Below are positions 28,501-37,672 of a DNA stretch of 64,000 nt, one piece after another. Source of the stretch: Trichocoleus sp. FACHB-40 (GTDB lineage: Bacteria; Cyanobacteriota; Cyanobacteriia; Cyanobacteriales; FACHB-T130); assembly GCF_014695915.1 (NCBI RefSeq), contig NZ_JACJPF010000048.1, positions 1-64,000 on the forward strand. The letters are read 5' to 3'. The notes beneath the pieces are model-generated. The model searched no databases and was not told the origin of the DNA. It saw nothing but the letters and a program-made list of their open reading frames with translations. Position numbers and translations under genes: made by a program. The stretch's first letter is position 1, and each line of letters begins with the position of its first letter.

Positions 28501-29031
28501 GAACGCTCCCAAATCCCCGATCCCCTCTTGATCCCCCCTTATTAAGGGGGAGTTGGCGGAGATCGTTACGCAGTAAGGCTTAAAAGCTTCAGGGGGCGGT
28601 AAATGCGGTTGTAGGGCGCGTTCCGTTGCTACAATTGCTAATCGTCCGTTGTCAGTTGCCAGCTGTCCGTTGTTCGTTGGCACTGACGGCTGACCGTTGA
28701 CCAAATCTGCCAACACCTGCATCTGCCCCCAAATCATCTCGGATTCTGGGTCAAAAGGCTCGTAGGGTGACGCTTCCGAAGTTGGATAAAAATGAACCGT
28801 CGCGAAGCCCATCGCTTCCAGAGCCGCGCAACAACGGCTAGCTTCCTCAAGGGTGGCACACACCACAAACAAATTTTGCCCAGAGGCTTGTGCCAGGGCG
28901 GATGCCACTAAATTTTTTGGCAGGCGAGGAATACCGTTGAGCTGGAGATAGCGCTGACGGTTTAGCTTAGAGACCAGTTCTGTAGTGAGAGGCGATCGCC
29001 CCAAGGCACGAATAATAGAAGAAAATGCCAT
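25534..29031 (-). CDS. mfd: Transcription-repair coupling factor Mfd
   Basis: 1165 aa from the ATG at 29031 ([15 protein letters not shown]); an earlier ATG at 29097 would add 22 residues. Removes RNA polymerase stalled at DNA lesions and recruits UvrA. In order: UvrB-like N-terminal module, RNA-polymerase interaction domain ([17 protein letters not shown]), translocase with Walker [20 protein letters not shown] box and [10 protein letters not shown], then TRCF C-terminal domain (LDQKMSAYR onward). Two stretches in the N-terminal module look like repeat DNA kept in frame: about residues 109-130 ([17 protein letters not shown]) and 155-174 ([15 protein letters not shown]). Both fall between conserved blocks. 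Confidence 0.95.
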   Translation of the reverse strand: MAFSSIIRALGRSPLTTELVSKLNRQRYLQLNGIPRLPKNLVASALAQASGQNLFVVCATLEEASRCCAALEAMGFATVHFYPTSEASPYEPFDPESEMIWGQMQVLADLVNGQPSVPTNNGQLATDNGRLAIVATERALQPHLPPPEAFKPYCVTISANSPLIRGDQEGIGDLGAFSKKVATLGYARVPLVEMEGQWSRRGDIIDVFPVSAELPVRLEWFGDELDQMREFDPATQRSLDKIERLVLTPTDFSPIVQAALEGKNHSLDAGEDQRSTRRLLGVAFEQPASLLDYLPENTLVAIDEPDQCRAHSDRWVEHAQEQWKLAEEDSSPLPKIHRSFDESLAATEAFQRLYLSELVEEGQGLNLASRPVPVTPHQFAKIAETMRQERDRGFAVWIVSAQPSRSVALLQEHDCPAQFVPNPRDFPAIDKLQIHKTPIALKYSGVAELEGFILPTFRLVVVTDREFFGQHSLTTPSYIRKRRRAASKQIDPNKLRPGDYVVHRNHGVGKFVKLESMTVSNETREYLVVQYADGLLRVVADQLGSLSRFRATDGKAPELNKMSGKAWENTKNKVRKAIKKLAVDLLKLYAQRAQQQGFTYPADSPWQEEMEDSFPYQPTPDQLKATQDVKREMESDRPMDRLVCGDVGFGKTEVAIRAIFKAVTAGKQVAFLAPTTILTQQHYHTLKERFAPYPIEVGLLNRFRSAEERRNIIKRLATGELDIVVGTHQLLSKDIQVRDLGLLVVDEEQRFGVNQKEKIKSLRTQVDVLTLSATPIPRTLYMALSGIREMSLITTPPPSRRPIKTHLAGYDPDAVRTAIRQELDRGGQVFYVVPRVEGIEETATALREMVPGVKLAIAHGQLDESELEATMLAFSAGEADILLCTTIIESGLDIPRVNTILIEDAQKFGLSQLYQLRGRVGRAGIQAHAWLFYPKHKALSDAARQRLRAIQEFTQLGSGYQLAMRDMEIRGVGNLLGAEQSGQMDAIGFDLYMEMLEESIKEIRGQEIPQVDDTQIDLALTAFIPADYITDLDQKMSAYRSVAAARSKEELVSIAAEWSDRYGNIPKSATQLLRVMELKQIAKSLGFSRIKPEGKQHVILETPMEEPAWNLIRANLPEHLKTRFVYTPGKVTVRGLGALSADQQMESLITWLGKMQGALPEPALV
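28510..28566. repeat. Repeat-like insertion in mfd (CCCCCCTTATTAAGGGGGAGTT type)
   Basis: The palindrome CCCCCTTATTAAGGGGG (28536-28552) with GATCCCC flanks is a widespread intergenic repeat in cyanobacteria. Here it is translated as [13 protein letters not shown] within Mfd. The frame is kept. Confidence 0.65.
28640..28705. repeat. Repeat-like insertion in mfd (GTCCGTTGTCAGTTG type)
   Basis: Imperfect repeats of GTCCGTTGT, GTTCGTTGG and CAGTTGCCAGCTG occur, similar to intergenic short repeats. They encode a Gln/Asn/Thr-rich segment unlikely to be part of the ancestral protein. The frame is kept. Confidence 0.55.
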
Positions 29032-29264
29032 TAGTTGGAGGAAATACTTAATTCGTTCTGACAAAACAGCAGGAGTATATCTCCCTACCTTCATCATTTT
29101 AGAAGGCAGATCAAATCGAGACTGGTCTACAGGCAGATTTCTGCTCTACCGAATCTGCTAATTTCTCTATAGCCACCGTTTTTTTCGGGGAACCGATGTT
29201 CCCATACAAAGCTGGCGTCCATCTTAGGCACCGTTAGCCAATACTACTGGCATTACAAATACAA

Positions 29265-30590
29265 ATGTCCCCAACTACCGAAATTCTAATTATTTTCCTG
29301 CTTACCATCCTCAATGGCATCTTTGTTATGTCAGAGTTGGCGATCGTCTCCGCACGGAAAATACGACTGCAACAGCTGGCCGATCGGGGAGATGTCAAAG
29401 CTCGCGCTGCGTTGGAACTAGCTAATGCTCCGAATCAATTTTTAGCTATCGTTCAGGTGGGGATTACGCTGATTGTCATTCTGTCCGGTGCTTTTGGCGA
29501 AGGAACGATCGCCAGAAGACTGGTACCTGCGTTAGGTTTAATCCCCTGGTTAGCACCATATAAAGAAGCGATCGCATCCGCGGTCGCCATTTTGATCATT
29601 ACCTATCTAACGCTGATTATTGGCGAACTGGTGCCGAAGCGCTTGGCGTTAAACTACCCAGAACGTATTGCATCTGCCGTTGCTATCCCAATGCGGATGT
29701 TAGCTGCCATTGCTTCCCCGATCGTTTATGTATTGAGCGCTTCTACTGATATGGTGGTGCGGATGTTGGGCATCAAACCCTCCACAGAGCCATTGGTTAC
29801 AGAAAGAGATATCACAGACTTGATCGAGCAAGGCACCGAAGCGGGAACCTTTGAGGAAGCCGAACAAGACATGGTAGAGCGAGTTTTTGGCTTAGGAGAC
29901 AAACCCGTAAGCGCCTTGATGACACCACGACCGGATATTACCTGGCTCGATTTGGAAGACTCCCCGGACGAAAACCAACAAAAGATTATAAATAGTACCT
30001 ATTCTCGATTTCCAGTCTGCCAGGATAGCCTTGACCACGTTCTGGGAGTGATTCCAGTCTCAGACTTATTAGCCCGCAGTCTATCGGGACAACCGCTTGA
30101 CCTGACAGTTTCCTTGCAACAGCCCGTTTTTGTGCCAGAAAGCATGGGAGGATTGAAAGTCCTAGAGTTGTTCAAGCAAACTGGCACTCACATGGCGCTA
30201 GTTGTAGACGAATACGGTGTCACTCAGGGATTGCTCACTCTCAACGACATCTTTGTAGAAATCGTTGGTGACGTTCCCTCAGCCGATGAGGCAGAAGATC
30301 CCCCAATCGTACAACGTGAGGATGGTTCGTGGTTGGTGGATGGGATGTTGCCTGTGCAAGAATTGTTTGAACTGTTAGACATCGAGGAGTTGCCTGGAGA
30401 ACAAAAGGGTAACTATCACACAATGGGCGGCTTCGTAATGACGCATCTAGGGAAAATTCCTACTGCTGCCGACCATTTTGAATTAGGCAGCTTCCGCTTT
30501 GAAGTAATGGATATGGATGGCAACCGAGTTGATAAAGTGCTAGTGATGCCCATACCCACAGAATCAATTGATTCTGAATCTGGCGATTAA
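29265..30590 (+). CDS. CNNM/HlyC-CorC family transporter (DUF21 + CBS pair)
   Basis: 441 aa. The N-terminal DUF21/CNNM membrane domain has four helices (about residues 1-180; LIIFLLTILNGIFVMSELAIVSARK at the start and GELVPKRLALNYPE near 125). Next comes a CBS pair (about 205-330; VSALMTPRPDITWL and ALVVDEYGVTQGLLTLNDI) and a CorC_HlyC domain (about 345-430; DGSWLVDGMLPVQEL). Relatives export Mg2+ or related divalent cations, with nucleotide sensing by the CBS pair. 'Hemolysin' labels are historical. It is a single gene divergent from mfd, followed by a short hairpin. Confidence 0.9.
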   Translation: MSPTTEILIIFLLTILNGIFVMSELAIVSARKIRLQQLADRGDVKARAALELANAPNQFLAIVQVGITLIVILSGAFGEGTIARRLVPALGLIPWLAPYKEAIASAVAILIITYLTLIIGELVPKRLALNYPERIASAVAIPMRMLAAIASPIVYVLSASTDMVVRMLGIKPSTEPLVTERDITDLIEQGTEAGTFEEAEQDMVERVFGLGDKPVSALMTPRPDITWLDLEDSPDENQQKIINSTYSRFPVCQDSLDHVLGVIPVSDLLARSLSGQPLDLTVSLQQPVFVPESMGGLKVLELFKQTGTHMALVVDEYGVTQGLLTLNDIFVEIVGDVPSADEAEDPPIVQREDGSWLVDGMLPVQELFELLDIEELPGEQKGNYHTMGGFVMTHLGKIPTAADHFELGSFRFEVMDMDGNRVDKVLVMPIPTESIDSESGD

Positions 30591-30610
30591 TTAATAGTTA
30601 GTAGTTAAAA

Positions 30611-30633
30611 GTTAGGGTATCATCCTAATTTTT
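30611..30633 (+). terminator. Short terminator after the CNNM/CBS gene
   Basis: TTAGG-GTATCAT-CCTAA followed by TTTTTT. The stem is only 5-6 bp but the T-run is good. Confidence 0.5.
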
Positions 30634-30814
30634 TAAATTGCTTGTACGAAGTGCAGACATCTTTGTCTGGGAGTCTAATGTATAACAGCTCACTCAAATG
30701 CGCCATTTAAAATGCCAGCCTAGGGATAGAAGGAGTCAAGCTGTATTAATTAGTGAAATGGAATAGAAAAGGGTGCTTTACTTTCCATAAAAGCTTTAGG
30801 GAATATAATAATTG

Positions 30815-31516
30815 ATGCTACACACAAAGAATGATGTGAAAGACGATGAAGACGATCCCTTCGAGATGGTAGTTAGTGGTCTGGAAGTGGGAGCGATTCA
30901 AGAAGACTATTACCCAATCGCACTGGTGACAAGCCGTGGCAAGGTAGAGTGTCGCTACTACCCAGTGGATGGTGCGAAGTGCGGTGCGATTTACGTCGGC
31001 GGTGTTGGCGGTGGTTGGGATACACCAGCCAAGGGGCTGTATCCCCAGTTGTGCCAAGAACTCACCGGTGAAGCGATCGCTTCTTTAAGAGTGCGATTCC
31101 GGCACCCCACAATACTTGCGGAATCAGTTCTCGACGTTCTAGCAGGCATCAGCTATCTAGAAAGCGAAGGTATTGATACCGTTGCTTTGATAGGTCACTC
31201 CTTTGGCGGTGCTGTCGTTATTCAAGCGGCTTTCCTCTCCCAAGCTGTTCGCAGCATCGTGACACTCGCCAGCCAAAGCTACGGTGCTGCGCCTGCTTCC
31301 CAGTTAGCACCACGATGCTCAATCTTGCTGATTCACGGTAAACGCGACAAGGTACTTTCACCGTCCTGTTCACAGTACATCTACAGCCTCAGCCGCGAAC
31401 CCAAGCACCTCATCCTCTACGATGGTGCCGATCATGGTCTTGATGAAGTTGCCGAAGAAGTTCACCAGGAGGTTCGCCCGTGGATTGTAGAGAAGCTGAA
31501 GGAGGTTTTAGTTTAG
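30815..31516 (+). CDS. Alpha/beta hydrolase (dienelactone hydrolase-like)
   Basis: 233 aa from the ATG at 30815; an overlapping TTG at 30812 is less likely. The nucleophile elbow GHSFGGA is at about residue 130, the acidic residue probably in HGKRDKVLSPS and the catalytic His in DGADHGLDE. An Asp/Glu-rich N-terminus (residues 5-20) precedes the beta strands. There is no signal peptide. The last bases of its stop codon overlap, tail to tail, the stop of a porin relic on the other strand. The substrate is unknown. Confidence 0.82.
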   Translation: MLHTKNDVKDDEDDPFEMVVSGLEVGAIQEDYYPIALVTSRGKVECRYYPVDGAKCGAIYVGGVGGGWDTPAKGLYPQLCQELTGEAIASLRVRFRHPTILAESVLDVLAGISYLESEGIDTVALIGHSFGGAVVIQAAFLSQAVRSIVTLASQSYGAAPASQLAPRCSILLIHGKRDKVLSPSCSQYIYSLSREPKHLILYDGADHGLDEVAEEVHQEVRPWIVEKLKEVLV

Positions 31517-31680
31517 AAATTAAAGGTAGTTCGGATGGTGCCAAGAACAATGTTTAAATTGTTTTCGTTGTGATTCGGTGCGGTGAGCCAAATAATACCG
31601 GGAGTAATAGCAATATTATCTGTCAACTGGTATTTGTAAAAGCTTTCACCAAGGCTTAGGAGGAAAGGGAGAAGTTCATA
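31513..31680 (-). pseudogene. C-terminal relic of a cyanobacterial outer-membrane porin (OprB/iron-uptake porin type)
   Basis: On the minus strand, up to a TAA at 31513-31515, the sequence encodes a tail containing ESFYKYQLTDNIAITPG, IIWLTAP and LGTIRTTFNF with a terminal Phe. These are the last beta strands of SLH/OprB-type cyanobacterial porins, where the closing sequence is normally ITPG-x-WLT...GxIRTTFxF. The frame loses resemblance upstream of about 31680 and no further porin sequence follows. The gene was therefore truncated, and only about 45-50 codons survive next to the hydrolase gene. Confidence 0.8.
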
Positions 31681-31736
31681 AATAAGTTAGGATTGCTATA
31701 GATATGATAGGCTACCTAAAATATTGCCCTACATCT

Positions 31737-32798
31737 TCAAGATCCATAAACTCCTTCTTTCGCGTTCTCACAATACCTCCGTGCTGCCTCAATAAAAGCA
31801 GAGATATCCTCCTCTTTCGTATTAAAAGCAGTCACCAACCGCACCGTAGATTTAGATTCTTCCTCCCAACGGTAAAACCGAAAACCCTCAGCAATAAGCC
31901 CTTGAGTAACTAACTCTGGCAGCTCGATAAAAATTTCATTTGCCTCAACTGGGTGACACAATCTCACCCCTGGCAAATCTGATAAACTATGTGCTAATTT
32001 TTGAGCCATATTATTAGCGTGGGCAGCATTTCTCAACCACAAATTATCTTTAATATAAGCTTCTAACTGTGCTGACAAAAAACGCATCTTGGAAAATAAA
32101 TGACCGCTGCGTTTACGACGATAGCCGAAAGTTTTTGCCAATTCTTGATTAAAAAATATCACTGCTTCCGCTGCGATCGCGCCATTTTTAGTTGCCCCAA
32201 ACGACAGCACATCTACCCCAACTCGCCAAGTAATATCGGCAGGAGAACAACCCAAACTTGCCACAGCATTAGCGAAACGCGCCCCATCCATTTGTAATCC
32301 TAAATTATGGGTACGGGCAATCTCGGCAATTTGAGAAATTTCCTCTGGTTTATACACACATCCCGCTTCAGTTGCCTGAGTCAAACTGACAGCGGCAGGT
32401 TGTACGTGATGCACAACGCCAGCACCAGCTTTATTTAGCACATTTGCCAAGTCAGCAGCGTAAATTTTGCCATCTGCGCCTGGAAGTGTCACCAATTTCG
32501 CACCCCCAGTATAGAATTCTGGTGCGCCGCATTCATCGACATTAATATGGGATTGGCTGTGGCAGTAAATTGCCCCAAAAGGTGGTGTCATTACAGACAA
32601 TGCGAGGGCATTAGCAGCAGAACCCGTTTCTACGGGAAAAACAATTAAATCTGTCTCAAATAATTCCTGTAACTGTGTTGACAAGCGCTGAGTATATTCA
32701 TCATCACCATAGGGCATAGCTGCACCTTCGTTGGCAGCAACTACTGCTTCCATGATTTCCGGCGAAACTCCGCTGACATTATCGCTGCAAAAGTTCAT
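31737..32798 (-). CDS. ltaE: Low-specificity L-threonine aldolase
   Basis: 353 aa. A PLP enzyme that splits L-threonine or allo-threonine to glycine and acetaldehyde. It opens NFCSDNVSGVSPEIMEAV. The GSAANALAL motif holds the cofactor phosphate, LQMDGARFANA carries the Asp pairing with the PLP ring nitrogen, and the Schiff-base Lys is in SFGATKNGA. All are intact and length is typical for the beta-eliminating lyase/threonine aldolase family. A single gene between the porin relic and repeat DNA. Confidence 0.92.
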   Translation of the reverse strand: MNFCSDNVSGVSPEIMEAVVAANEGAAMPYGDDEYTQRLSTQLQELFETDLIVFPVETGSAANALALSVMTPPFGAIYCHSQSHINVDECGAPEFYTGGAKLVTLPGADGKIYAADLANVLNKAGAGVVHHVQPAAVSLTQATEAGCVYKPEEISQIAEIARTHNLGLQMDGARFANAVASLGCSPADITWRVGVDVLSFGATKNGAIAAEAVIFFNQELAKTFGYRRKRSGHLFSKMRFLSAQLEAYIKDNLWLRNAAHANNMAQKLAHSLSDLPGVRLCHPVEANEIFIELPELVTQGLIAEGFRFYRWEEESKSTVRLVTAFNTKEEDISAFIEAARRYCENAKEGVYGS

Positions 32799-33194
32799 AT
32801 TTCTTATGTTTACCTATACTTATTTCTATCCTAATCATCTCTAAGGAAATCCCCACATTAAGTCTGTGGCTACACAAACAAAACTTGTCAAGGGAAAGTC
32901 TTAATAAAGTCCGCACACCATCTGGACGATAATTTGTGTAGCCGATACCCTAAAAGGTGCGGCTACAAATCGAGTATTATATAGCAACCCTATTTAAGTT
33001 GTGAACGAGTATTCGCCCTGGTATAGGGACACGGGGCAGTGCCGTGTCCCAACAGAGGTTCACGAATCATTTAGGATTGCTATAGCGTTTCTCAAGTTGG
33101 GTGAATATATCGCGGTTCTGACGTTCGCGCTACCTTGGGAAGGACATGGTATTGCCATGTCCCTACAGATGTATTACACCCAATCATTGAATTG
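32799..33194. repeat. Gap filled by dispersed palindromes
   Basis: 32863-32965 is a copy of the GTGGCTACACAAACAAA / TTTGTGTAGCC palindromic family. 32981-33078 has outer inverted repeats ATAGCAACCCTATTTA...and AAATGATT-type/TTTAGGATTGCTATAG arms around the hairpin GGGACACGGGGCAGTGCCGTGTCCC. A second GGACATGGTATTGCCATGTCC hairpin lies at 33141-33163. A short open frame across this DNA (33001-33198) is not a gene. Confidence 0.75.
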
Positions 33195-33923
33195 TTAGGT
33201 AGCTTTTGCTGGAAAAAATTGCTTTGTCTTAAACCCAAAAATCGGGGCTAACAAAACATTAGGAAATTGGTTAACTTTCTGATTGTAATTTTGCACAGTT
33301 TGGTTATAACGCATCCTTTCAACAGCAATGCGATTTTCTGTTCCTGCTATCTCATATTGTAAATTAATAAAAGCTTGAGAAGATTGCAACTGAGGATTTT
33401 TAGCCGCATAACTTCGGAAACGTTCTATAGCTTGAGAAACTTCTGCCGCCGCTGCGGCTTTTTCGGTGGAGGTATCAGCTTGTAGATAGTTTTGTCGAGA
33501 TTTTGTCAGTAAATCTGCAAGTTGATATTCTTGTTTAGCGTAAGCTTGAGTAATGGTCACTAAATTAGGAATTAAATCGGCACGTCGAGAAAGCTGATTT
33601 TCTAATTGCGCCTGGGCTGCATCTACTCTAGATTCAGCACCGGAAAGAATATTGTAAGTCACGATTCCCCAGAGTGCGATCGCGCCCGCCACAGCAGCGC
33701 CAATTATCTTCACCCTTTTTTGCCGCTTTTCTTCTTGTATCTTTCTTTGGCGTACCTCTTGTACCGCTTGTTCAATAAACTCTGGTGGAATGTCTACCTC
33801 TGCACCCGCCTCCTTTAATTCCTGCATCGAATAACTTTGATTTTTCTCTGCATACAAGCGAGAAGCAATTTCCAAAACTTCCGGTGCAATTTCTTCAGGA
33901 ATATTAGGGTTTGATTGGTTCAT
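33195..33923 (-). CDS. lemA: LemA family membrane protein
   Basis: 242 aa. The N-terminal 65 residues form a charged helical region with a short domain (PEEIAPEVLEIASRLYAEKN...) not found in minimal LemA proteins. A single membrane helix follows (about 72-90), then the LemA coiled-coil domain (about 92-235) with the hallmark RRADLIPNLVTITQAYA, ENRIAVERMRYNQTVQNYN and the closing FPNVLLAPIFGFKTKQFF. It is divergent from the TPM-domain gene across 282 bp. LemA and TPM genes are often neighbours, which suggests a joint membrane-associated role, still unclear. Confidence 0.88.
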   Translation of the reverse strand: MNQSNPNIPEEIAPEVLEIASRLYAEKNQSYSMQELKEAGAEVDIPPEFIEQAVQEVRQRKIQEEKRQKRVKIIGAAVAGAIALWGIVTYNILSGAESRVDAAQAQLENQLSRRADLIPNLVTITQAYAKQEYQLADLLTKSRQNYLQADTSTEKAAAAAEVSQAIERFRSYAAKNPQLQSSQAFINLQYEIAGTENRIAVERMRYNQTVQNYNQKVNQFPNVLLAPIFGFKTKQFFPAKAT

Positions 33924-34205
33924 AAATTTACATAAATATAATTAACTTAAAACTTCTTCTCTTCCTTAACGTTCTATAACCCTAACGCGCATGGCGAGAG
34001 CTAGTGCGCCTTGGCAGTTAATTTTTTTTCAACATTTTTAGTGTTAAATGCTATTTTACCTATTCTCTACTATCTAAAGATATACTAAAAAAAAGAATGA
34101 ACTGCAACGACGGAAAGGAAGGACAAGTAGAGGAGAGGAGTTGATACAATGAGGTAGTCGGGGGAGAAAAGCATACCTAACAACAGGCGTAAAAAGAAAG
34201 CAGTT

Positions 34206-35411
34206 ATGCAATGGGTAGCACTTAAACTAAAGCAAAGTTTGTGCGCGTGCGGCTTGAGTGTCGCAGTTCTGGGTTTCGCACCGTCGAGTTTAGCCATAAC
34301 GGTAGAAGAAGTTCCCAACCCCCGACAAGTAAATGGCGGTTGGGTGACAGATATGGCGCAGGTGCTGACTCCCCAGACGGAAGCACAAGTCAACGAAATT
34401 ATCTCCAAATTAGAAGCTGACAATGGCAGTGAAATTGTCCTTGTGACAGTGGCAGAAACAGCACCTTCTGCTACGCCCAAAGAATTTGCTACATCCCTGT
34501 TTAATCGCTGGAAAATTGGGAAAAAGGGAAAAGATAACGGCGTGTTGTTGTTAATTTCTAAGGGCGATCGCCGAGTAGAAATTGAAACTGGATACGGCGT
34601 AGAATCCCTATTGCCGGATGCAAAAGCGGGTAGCATTATCCAACAAGAAATCACCCCAAGATTCAAAGAAAACAATTTTGATGGCGGTACGCTGGCTGGA
34701 ACCAAAGCGATAATTGTAGCTTTGCAAACAAATGAACCGTCTACAACTTCTCCTAACACGAACGTACCCGAAACAGCTTATAACGCTGATGCACTGACTG
34801 ATAACGATAACGCTGGTACACCCGGTTGGTTGTTAGCGGGGATAGGCGGTATAGGCGGTATAGGCGCGATCGCGTATACCCTATCTCGCCGTCCAGTGTA
34901 CATCGAACCGAAAGGGCGATCGCAAAGTGACAGTTGGTTTCCAGGACGTTTTCATTGTGCTAATTGCAAACAACCGTTGCAACACTTAAAGCCAGATTTA
35001 TTGTTACCTTATTTGAGTAAAGGTGAGCAAGTTGCACAAAATATTGGCAGCATCCAATTTGAAGCTTGGCAGTGTCCAACCTGTAGTAAAACTCTCAGCG
35101 AACCAGCTTTTCATATCCGCGCCGATATTAACAACTTAGGTGAATTTAGCAATTGCCCCAAGTGTCAAGAATACACAGTCATCCGCAACGAAAAAACTCT
35201 TAGGCACGCTACAACTTTTTCTGATGGTATACGCCTGATTACTTACGACTGCCAATATTGTTCCGATCATCGGGAGGAAGAAGAAATTATCCCTCGCCTT
35301 CCGCCACCGCCACCCCCTAGCAGTGGAGGTAGCAGCAGCGGCGGTAGCAGCAGTGGCAGTAGTGGCGGCGGCGGGAGTAGTGGCGGCGGCGGGGCAGGCG
35401 GCAGCTGGTAA
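34206..35411 (+). CDS. TPM-domain (YgcG-like) secreted/membrane protein with zinc-ribbon pairs
   Basis: 401 aa. Signal peptide to about residue 30 (cleavage near SLA-ITVEE). TPM/phosphatase-like domain at about 35-180, with VNGGWVTDMAQVLTP, DNGSEIVLVTV and RRVEIETGYGVESLLPD. A membrane helix with repeated GIGG follows (about 200-218). The C-terminal region has four CxxC pairs (CANCKQPL, CPTCSKTL, CPKCQEY, CQYCSDH), enough for two zinc ribbons, and ends in a Ser/Gly-rich tail. The family includes the TLP18.3-type thylakoid repair phosphatase, but the catalytic role is unproven. Facing lemA. Confidence 0.82.
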   Translation: MQWVALKLKQSLCACGLSVAVLGFAPSSLAITVEEVPNPRQVNGGWVTDMAQVLTPQTEAQVNEIISKLEADNGSEIVLVTVAETAPSATPKEFATSLFNRWKIGKKGKDNGVLLLISKGDRRVEIETGYGVESLLPDAKAGSIIQQEITPRFKENNFDGGTLAGTKAIIVALQTNEPSTTSPNTNVPETAYNADALTDNDNAGTPGWLLAGIGGIGGIGAIAYTLSRRPVYIEPKGRSQSDSWFPGRFHCANCKQPLQHLKPDLLLPYLSKGEQVAQNIGSIQFEAWQCPTCSKTLSEPAFHIRADINNLGEFSNCPKCQEYTVIRNEKTLRHATTFSDGIRLITYDCQYCSDHREEEEIIPRLPPPPPPSSGGSSSGGSSSGSSGGGGSSGGGGAGGSW

Positions 35412-35719
35412 AAGGATCTGTTGCACCTTGCTAAGAGCAAAAAAATACACCTTATGGCAGGTCTGCGTAACCAAAATTAAATATATCCTTGGAACGGTTA
35501 TTATTTAAAACTTCAGTAGTTAAGAGCCAGAAGCCATAATTCAGAATAATCTTAAAAAATCTGATATGTAAAAGGCTAAATTCTGAATAATCTAATAACT
35601 GTCACAGGAAAAATTGTGGGTACTGGTATTATTCAATTTACCTATAAAATTAGGCTTGAATAATGCCAGTGCATTTTCTTAAAAAGCCAGGTGTTTATTA
35701 ACAGTGAGGCTAATTTAAA
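35412..35719. other. treZ leader region with long inverted repeat
   Basis: 35623-35636 (CTGGTATTATTCAA) and 35656-35669 (TTGAATAATGCCAG) form a 14-bp inverted repeat with one mismatch around a 19-nt loop, 50 nt before the treZ start codon. It may be an operator or an mRNA structure controlling treZ. Imperfect direct repeats TTCAGAATAATCT / TTCTGAATAATCT lie at about 35540-35593. No gene is visible. Confidence 0.5.
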
Positions 35720-37546
35720 GTGAGAATTGGCGCTTGTTACTTGGGCAACGGAAATTGTGAATTTACCGTTTGGTCTCCCACTCTCAAAGAAGTAGCCGTA
35801 CAAATTGTTGCTCCGGAACAACGTCTCATTCCCATGCAACAAGATGAGGAAGGCTATTGGAAAGTAAAAGCATCAGGCATTGAACCAGGAACGCTTTACT
35901 TCTATAAACTTGAAGGAAACAAAGATAGACCAGACCCTGCCTCAAAATTTCAACCACAGGGAGTACATGGCCCTTCTCAAGTAATTGATACCAATACTTT
36001 CGCCTGGGATGATACTAATTGGTCTGGCATACCCCTAGATGAAACGATAATCTATGAATTGCACGTTGGCACCTTCACCACGGAAGGCACCTTTGAGGCA
36101 ATGATTCCCCGACTTAGTACCTTGCGAGATTTGGGAGTTAATGCCATTGAAATTATGCCAATTGCCCAATTTCCAGGTGAAAGAAACTGGGGATACGATG
36201 GCGTTTATCTCTTTGCTGCACAGGATTCTTATGGTGGGCCGGAAGGATTCAAAAAACTCGTCAATGCCTGTCACCAACATGGGATCTCAGTAATTCTTGA
36301 TGTCGTCTATAACCACCTTGGCCCCGAAGGCAATTACCTATCTGAATTTGGCCCCTACTTCACATCCAAATATCATGGTCATTGGGGAGACGCTTTGAAT
36401 TTGGATGATAAATATAGCGACGGGGTGAGGAATTTTTGTCTAGAAAACGCCCTTTTCTGGCTTAGAGAATATCACGTAGATGCCTTGAGATTAGATGCAA
36501 TCCAAGGCATCTACGATTTGGGTGCTAAACACTTTTTACAGGAACTAGCAGAATTAGTTGATGAATTCTCTCAAGCTAATGGCCGTAAATGTTATATAAC
36601 AGCCGAAAGCGATTTAAATGATGTTCGAGTAATTCGACCCAAAGAATTAGGTGGATGTGGAATAGATGCCCAGTGGAATGACGATTTCCATCACGCACTA
36701 CACACCTTACTAACAGGGGAAAATGACAGGTATTATCAAGATTTTGGCAAGATTGAACAACTAGAAAAATCCTTCCGCGAAGGCTTCGTTTATTCCGGAC
36801 AATACGCCCCTCATAGAAAACGCCGTTATGGTAGTAATTCTAAAGAGGAACCCGGATATCGATTCATTGTCTTTTCCCAGACTCACGACCAGATAGGAAA
36901 TCGCGTTCTGGCGGAAAGATTATCTAAGCTTGTTTCTCTTGAAGGGCTAAAGCTTGCTGCTGGTGCTGTCTTTTTTTCTCCCTTCATTCCCTTTCTTTTT
37001 ATGGGGGAAGAATACGGTGAAGAAGCACCTTTTTTCTACTTTGTCAGTCACTCAGACCAAGACTTAATTGAAGCCATCCGCAAGAGTAAAGAAGAAGAAT
37101 TTAAAGTATTTGCCGGACGAGGCGAGATGCAAGACCCCCAGAGTCCTGACACCTTCCATAAGTGCCAGCTTAACTGGGAACAACGAAAAGAAGGAAAACA
37201 CAAAATTTTGTGGGAATTTTATCAACAACTACTTCAGCTACGTCGGACAATTCCAGCATTAAGAAAGCTGGATAAGAAAAGTCTAGAAGTATCCAGCGTA
37301 GAATCGGATAAAATCCTGTTCCTACGGCGATGGAATGATGATAATCAGATATTTTGCATTATGAATTTTAACGATAAAGATGTCGCTTTTACGCCTCCTG
37401 CGCCGAGTGGCAACTGGCAAAAGATTTTAGATTCTGCTGATACAAAGTGGATGGGTTCTGGTTCCACATTACCTGATAAACTCACACTAGAGAGAGAATT
37501 GACAATCAAACCCCAAAGTCTCGCCCTCTACGAAATAGCAGGATAA
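35720..37546 (+). CDS. treZ: Malto-oligosyltrehalose trehalohydrolase
   Basis: 608 aa, GTG start. It releases trehalose from maltooligosyl-trehalose made by TreY. An N-terminal beta domain (RIGACYLGNGNCEFTVWSPTLKEV) is followed by a GH13 barrel: nucleophile Asp near residue 258 (ALRLDAIQGIYD), acid/base Glu in ITAESDLND, and the third Asp in QTHDQIGNR. DVVYNHLGPEGNYL is conserved region I. It stands at the head of treZ-treY-NUDIX-methyltransferase-treH, all on one strand, with treY 126 bp downstream across repeat DNA. The inverted repeat upstream may regulate it. Confidence 0.95.
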   Translation: MRIGACYLGNGNCEFTVWSPTLKEVAVQIVAPEQRLIPMQQDEEGYWKVKASGIEPGTLYFYKLEGNKDRPDPASKFQPQGVHGPSQVIDTNTFAWDDTNWSGIPLDETIIYELHVGTFTTEGTFEAMIPRLSTLRDLGVNAIEIMPIAQFPGERNWGYDGVYLFAAQDSYGGPEGFKKLVNACHQHGISVILDVVYNHLGPEGNYLSEFGPYFTSKYHGHWGDALNLDDKYSDGVRNFCLENALFWLREYHVDALRLDAIQGIYDLGAKHFLQELAELVDEFSQANGRKCYITAESDLNDVRVIRPKELGGCGIDAQWNDDFHHALHTLLTGENDRYYQDFGKIEQLEKSFREGFVYSGQYAPHRKRRYGSNSKEEPGYRFIVFSQTHDQIGNRVLAERLSKLVSLEGLKLAAGAVFFSPFIPFLFMGEEYGEEAPFFYFVSHSDQDLIEAIRKSKEEEFKVFAGRGEMQDPQSPDTFHKCQLNWEQRKEGKHKILWEFYQQLLQLRRTIPALRKLDKKSLEVSSVESDKILFLRRWNDDNQIFCIMNFNDKDVAFTPPAPSGNWQKILDSADTKWMGSGSTLPDKLTLERELTIKPQSLALYEIAG

Positions 37547-37569
37547 CGCAATTCTTCGGGGCAGTCGCC

Positions 37570-37640
37570 TGGGAATGCAGTTGGGAGGCAGAGTCTCTAC
37601 TGTTCTCGTTACTAGGCTGAGCCTGGTAACGAGGATTAAT
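37570..37640. repeat. Dispersed palindromic repeat between treZ and treY
   Basis: CTGGGAATGCAGTTGGGAGGCAGAG and the inverted CTCGTTAC-TAGGCTGAGCCTG-GTAACGAG hairpin belong to the CTCGTTCCCAG family seen at 19922 and 44990. It lies inside the presumed trehalose operon. Confidence 0.7.
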
Positions 37641-37672
37641 CGAACAGGTTATTTAGGAGTAAAAACTAAATC

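Noticed and set aside
33001-33198. Plus-strand open frame beside lemA
   Set aside because: It runs through palindromic repeat DNA and has no coding character.
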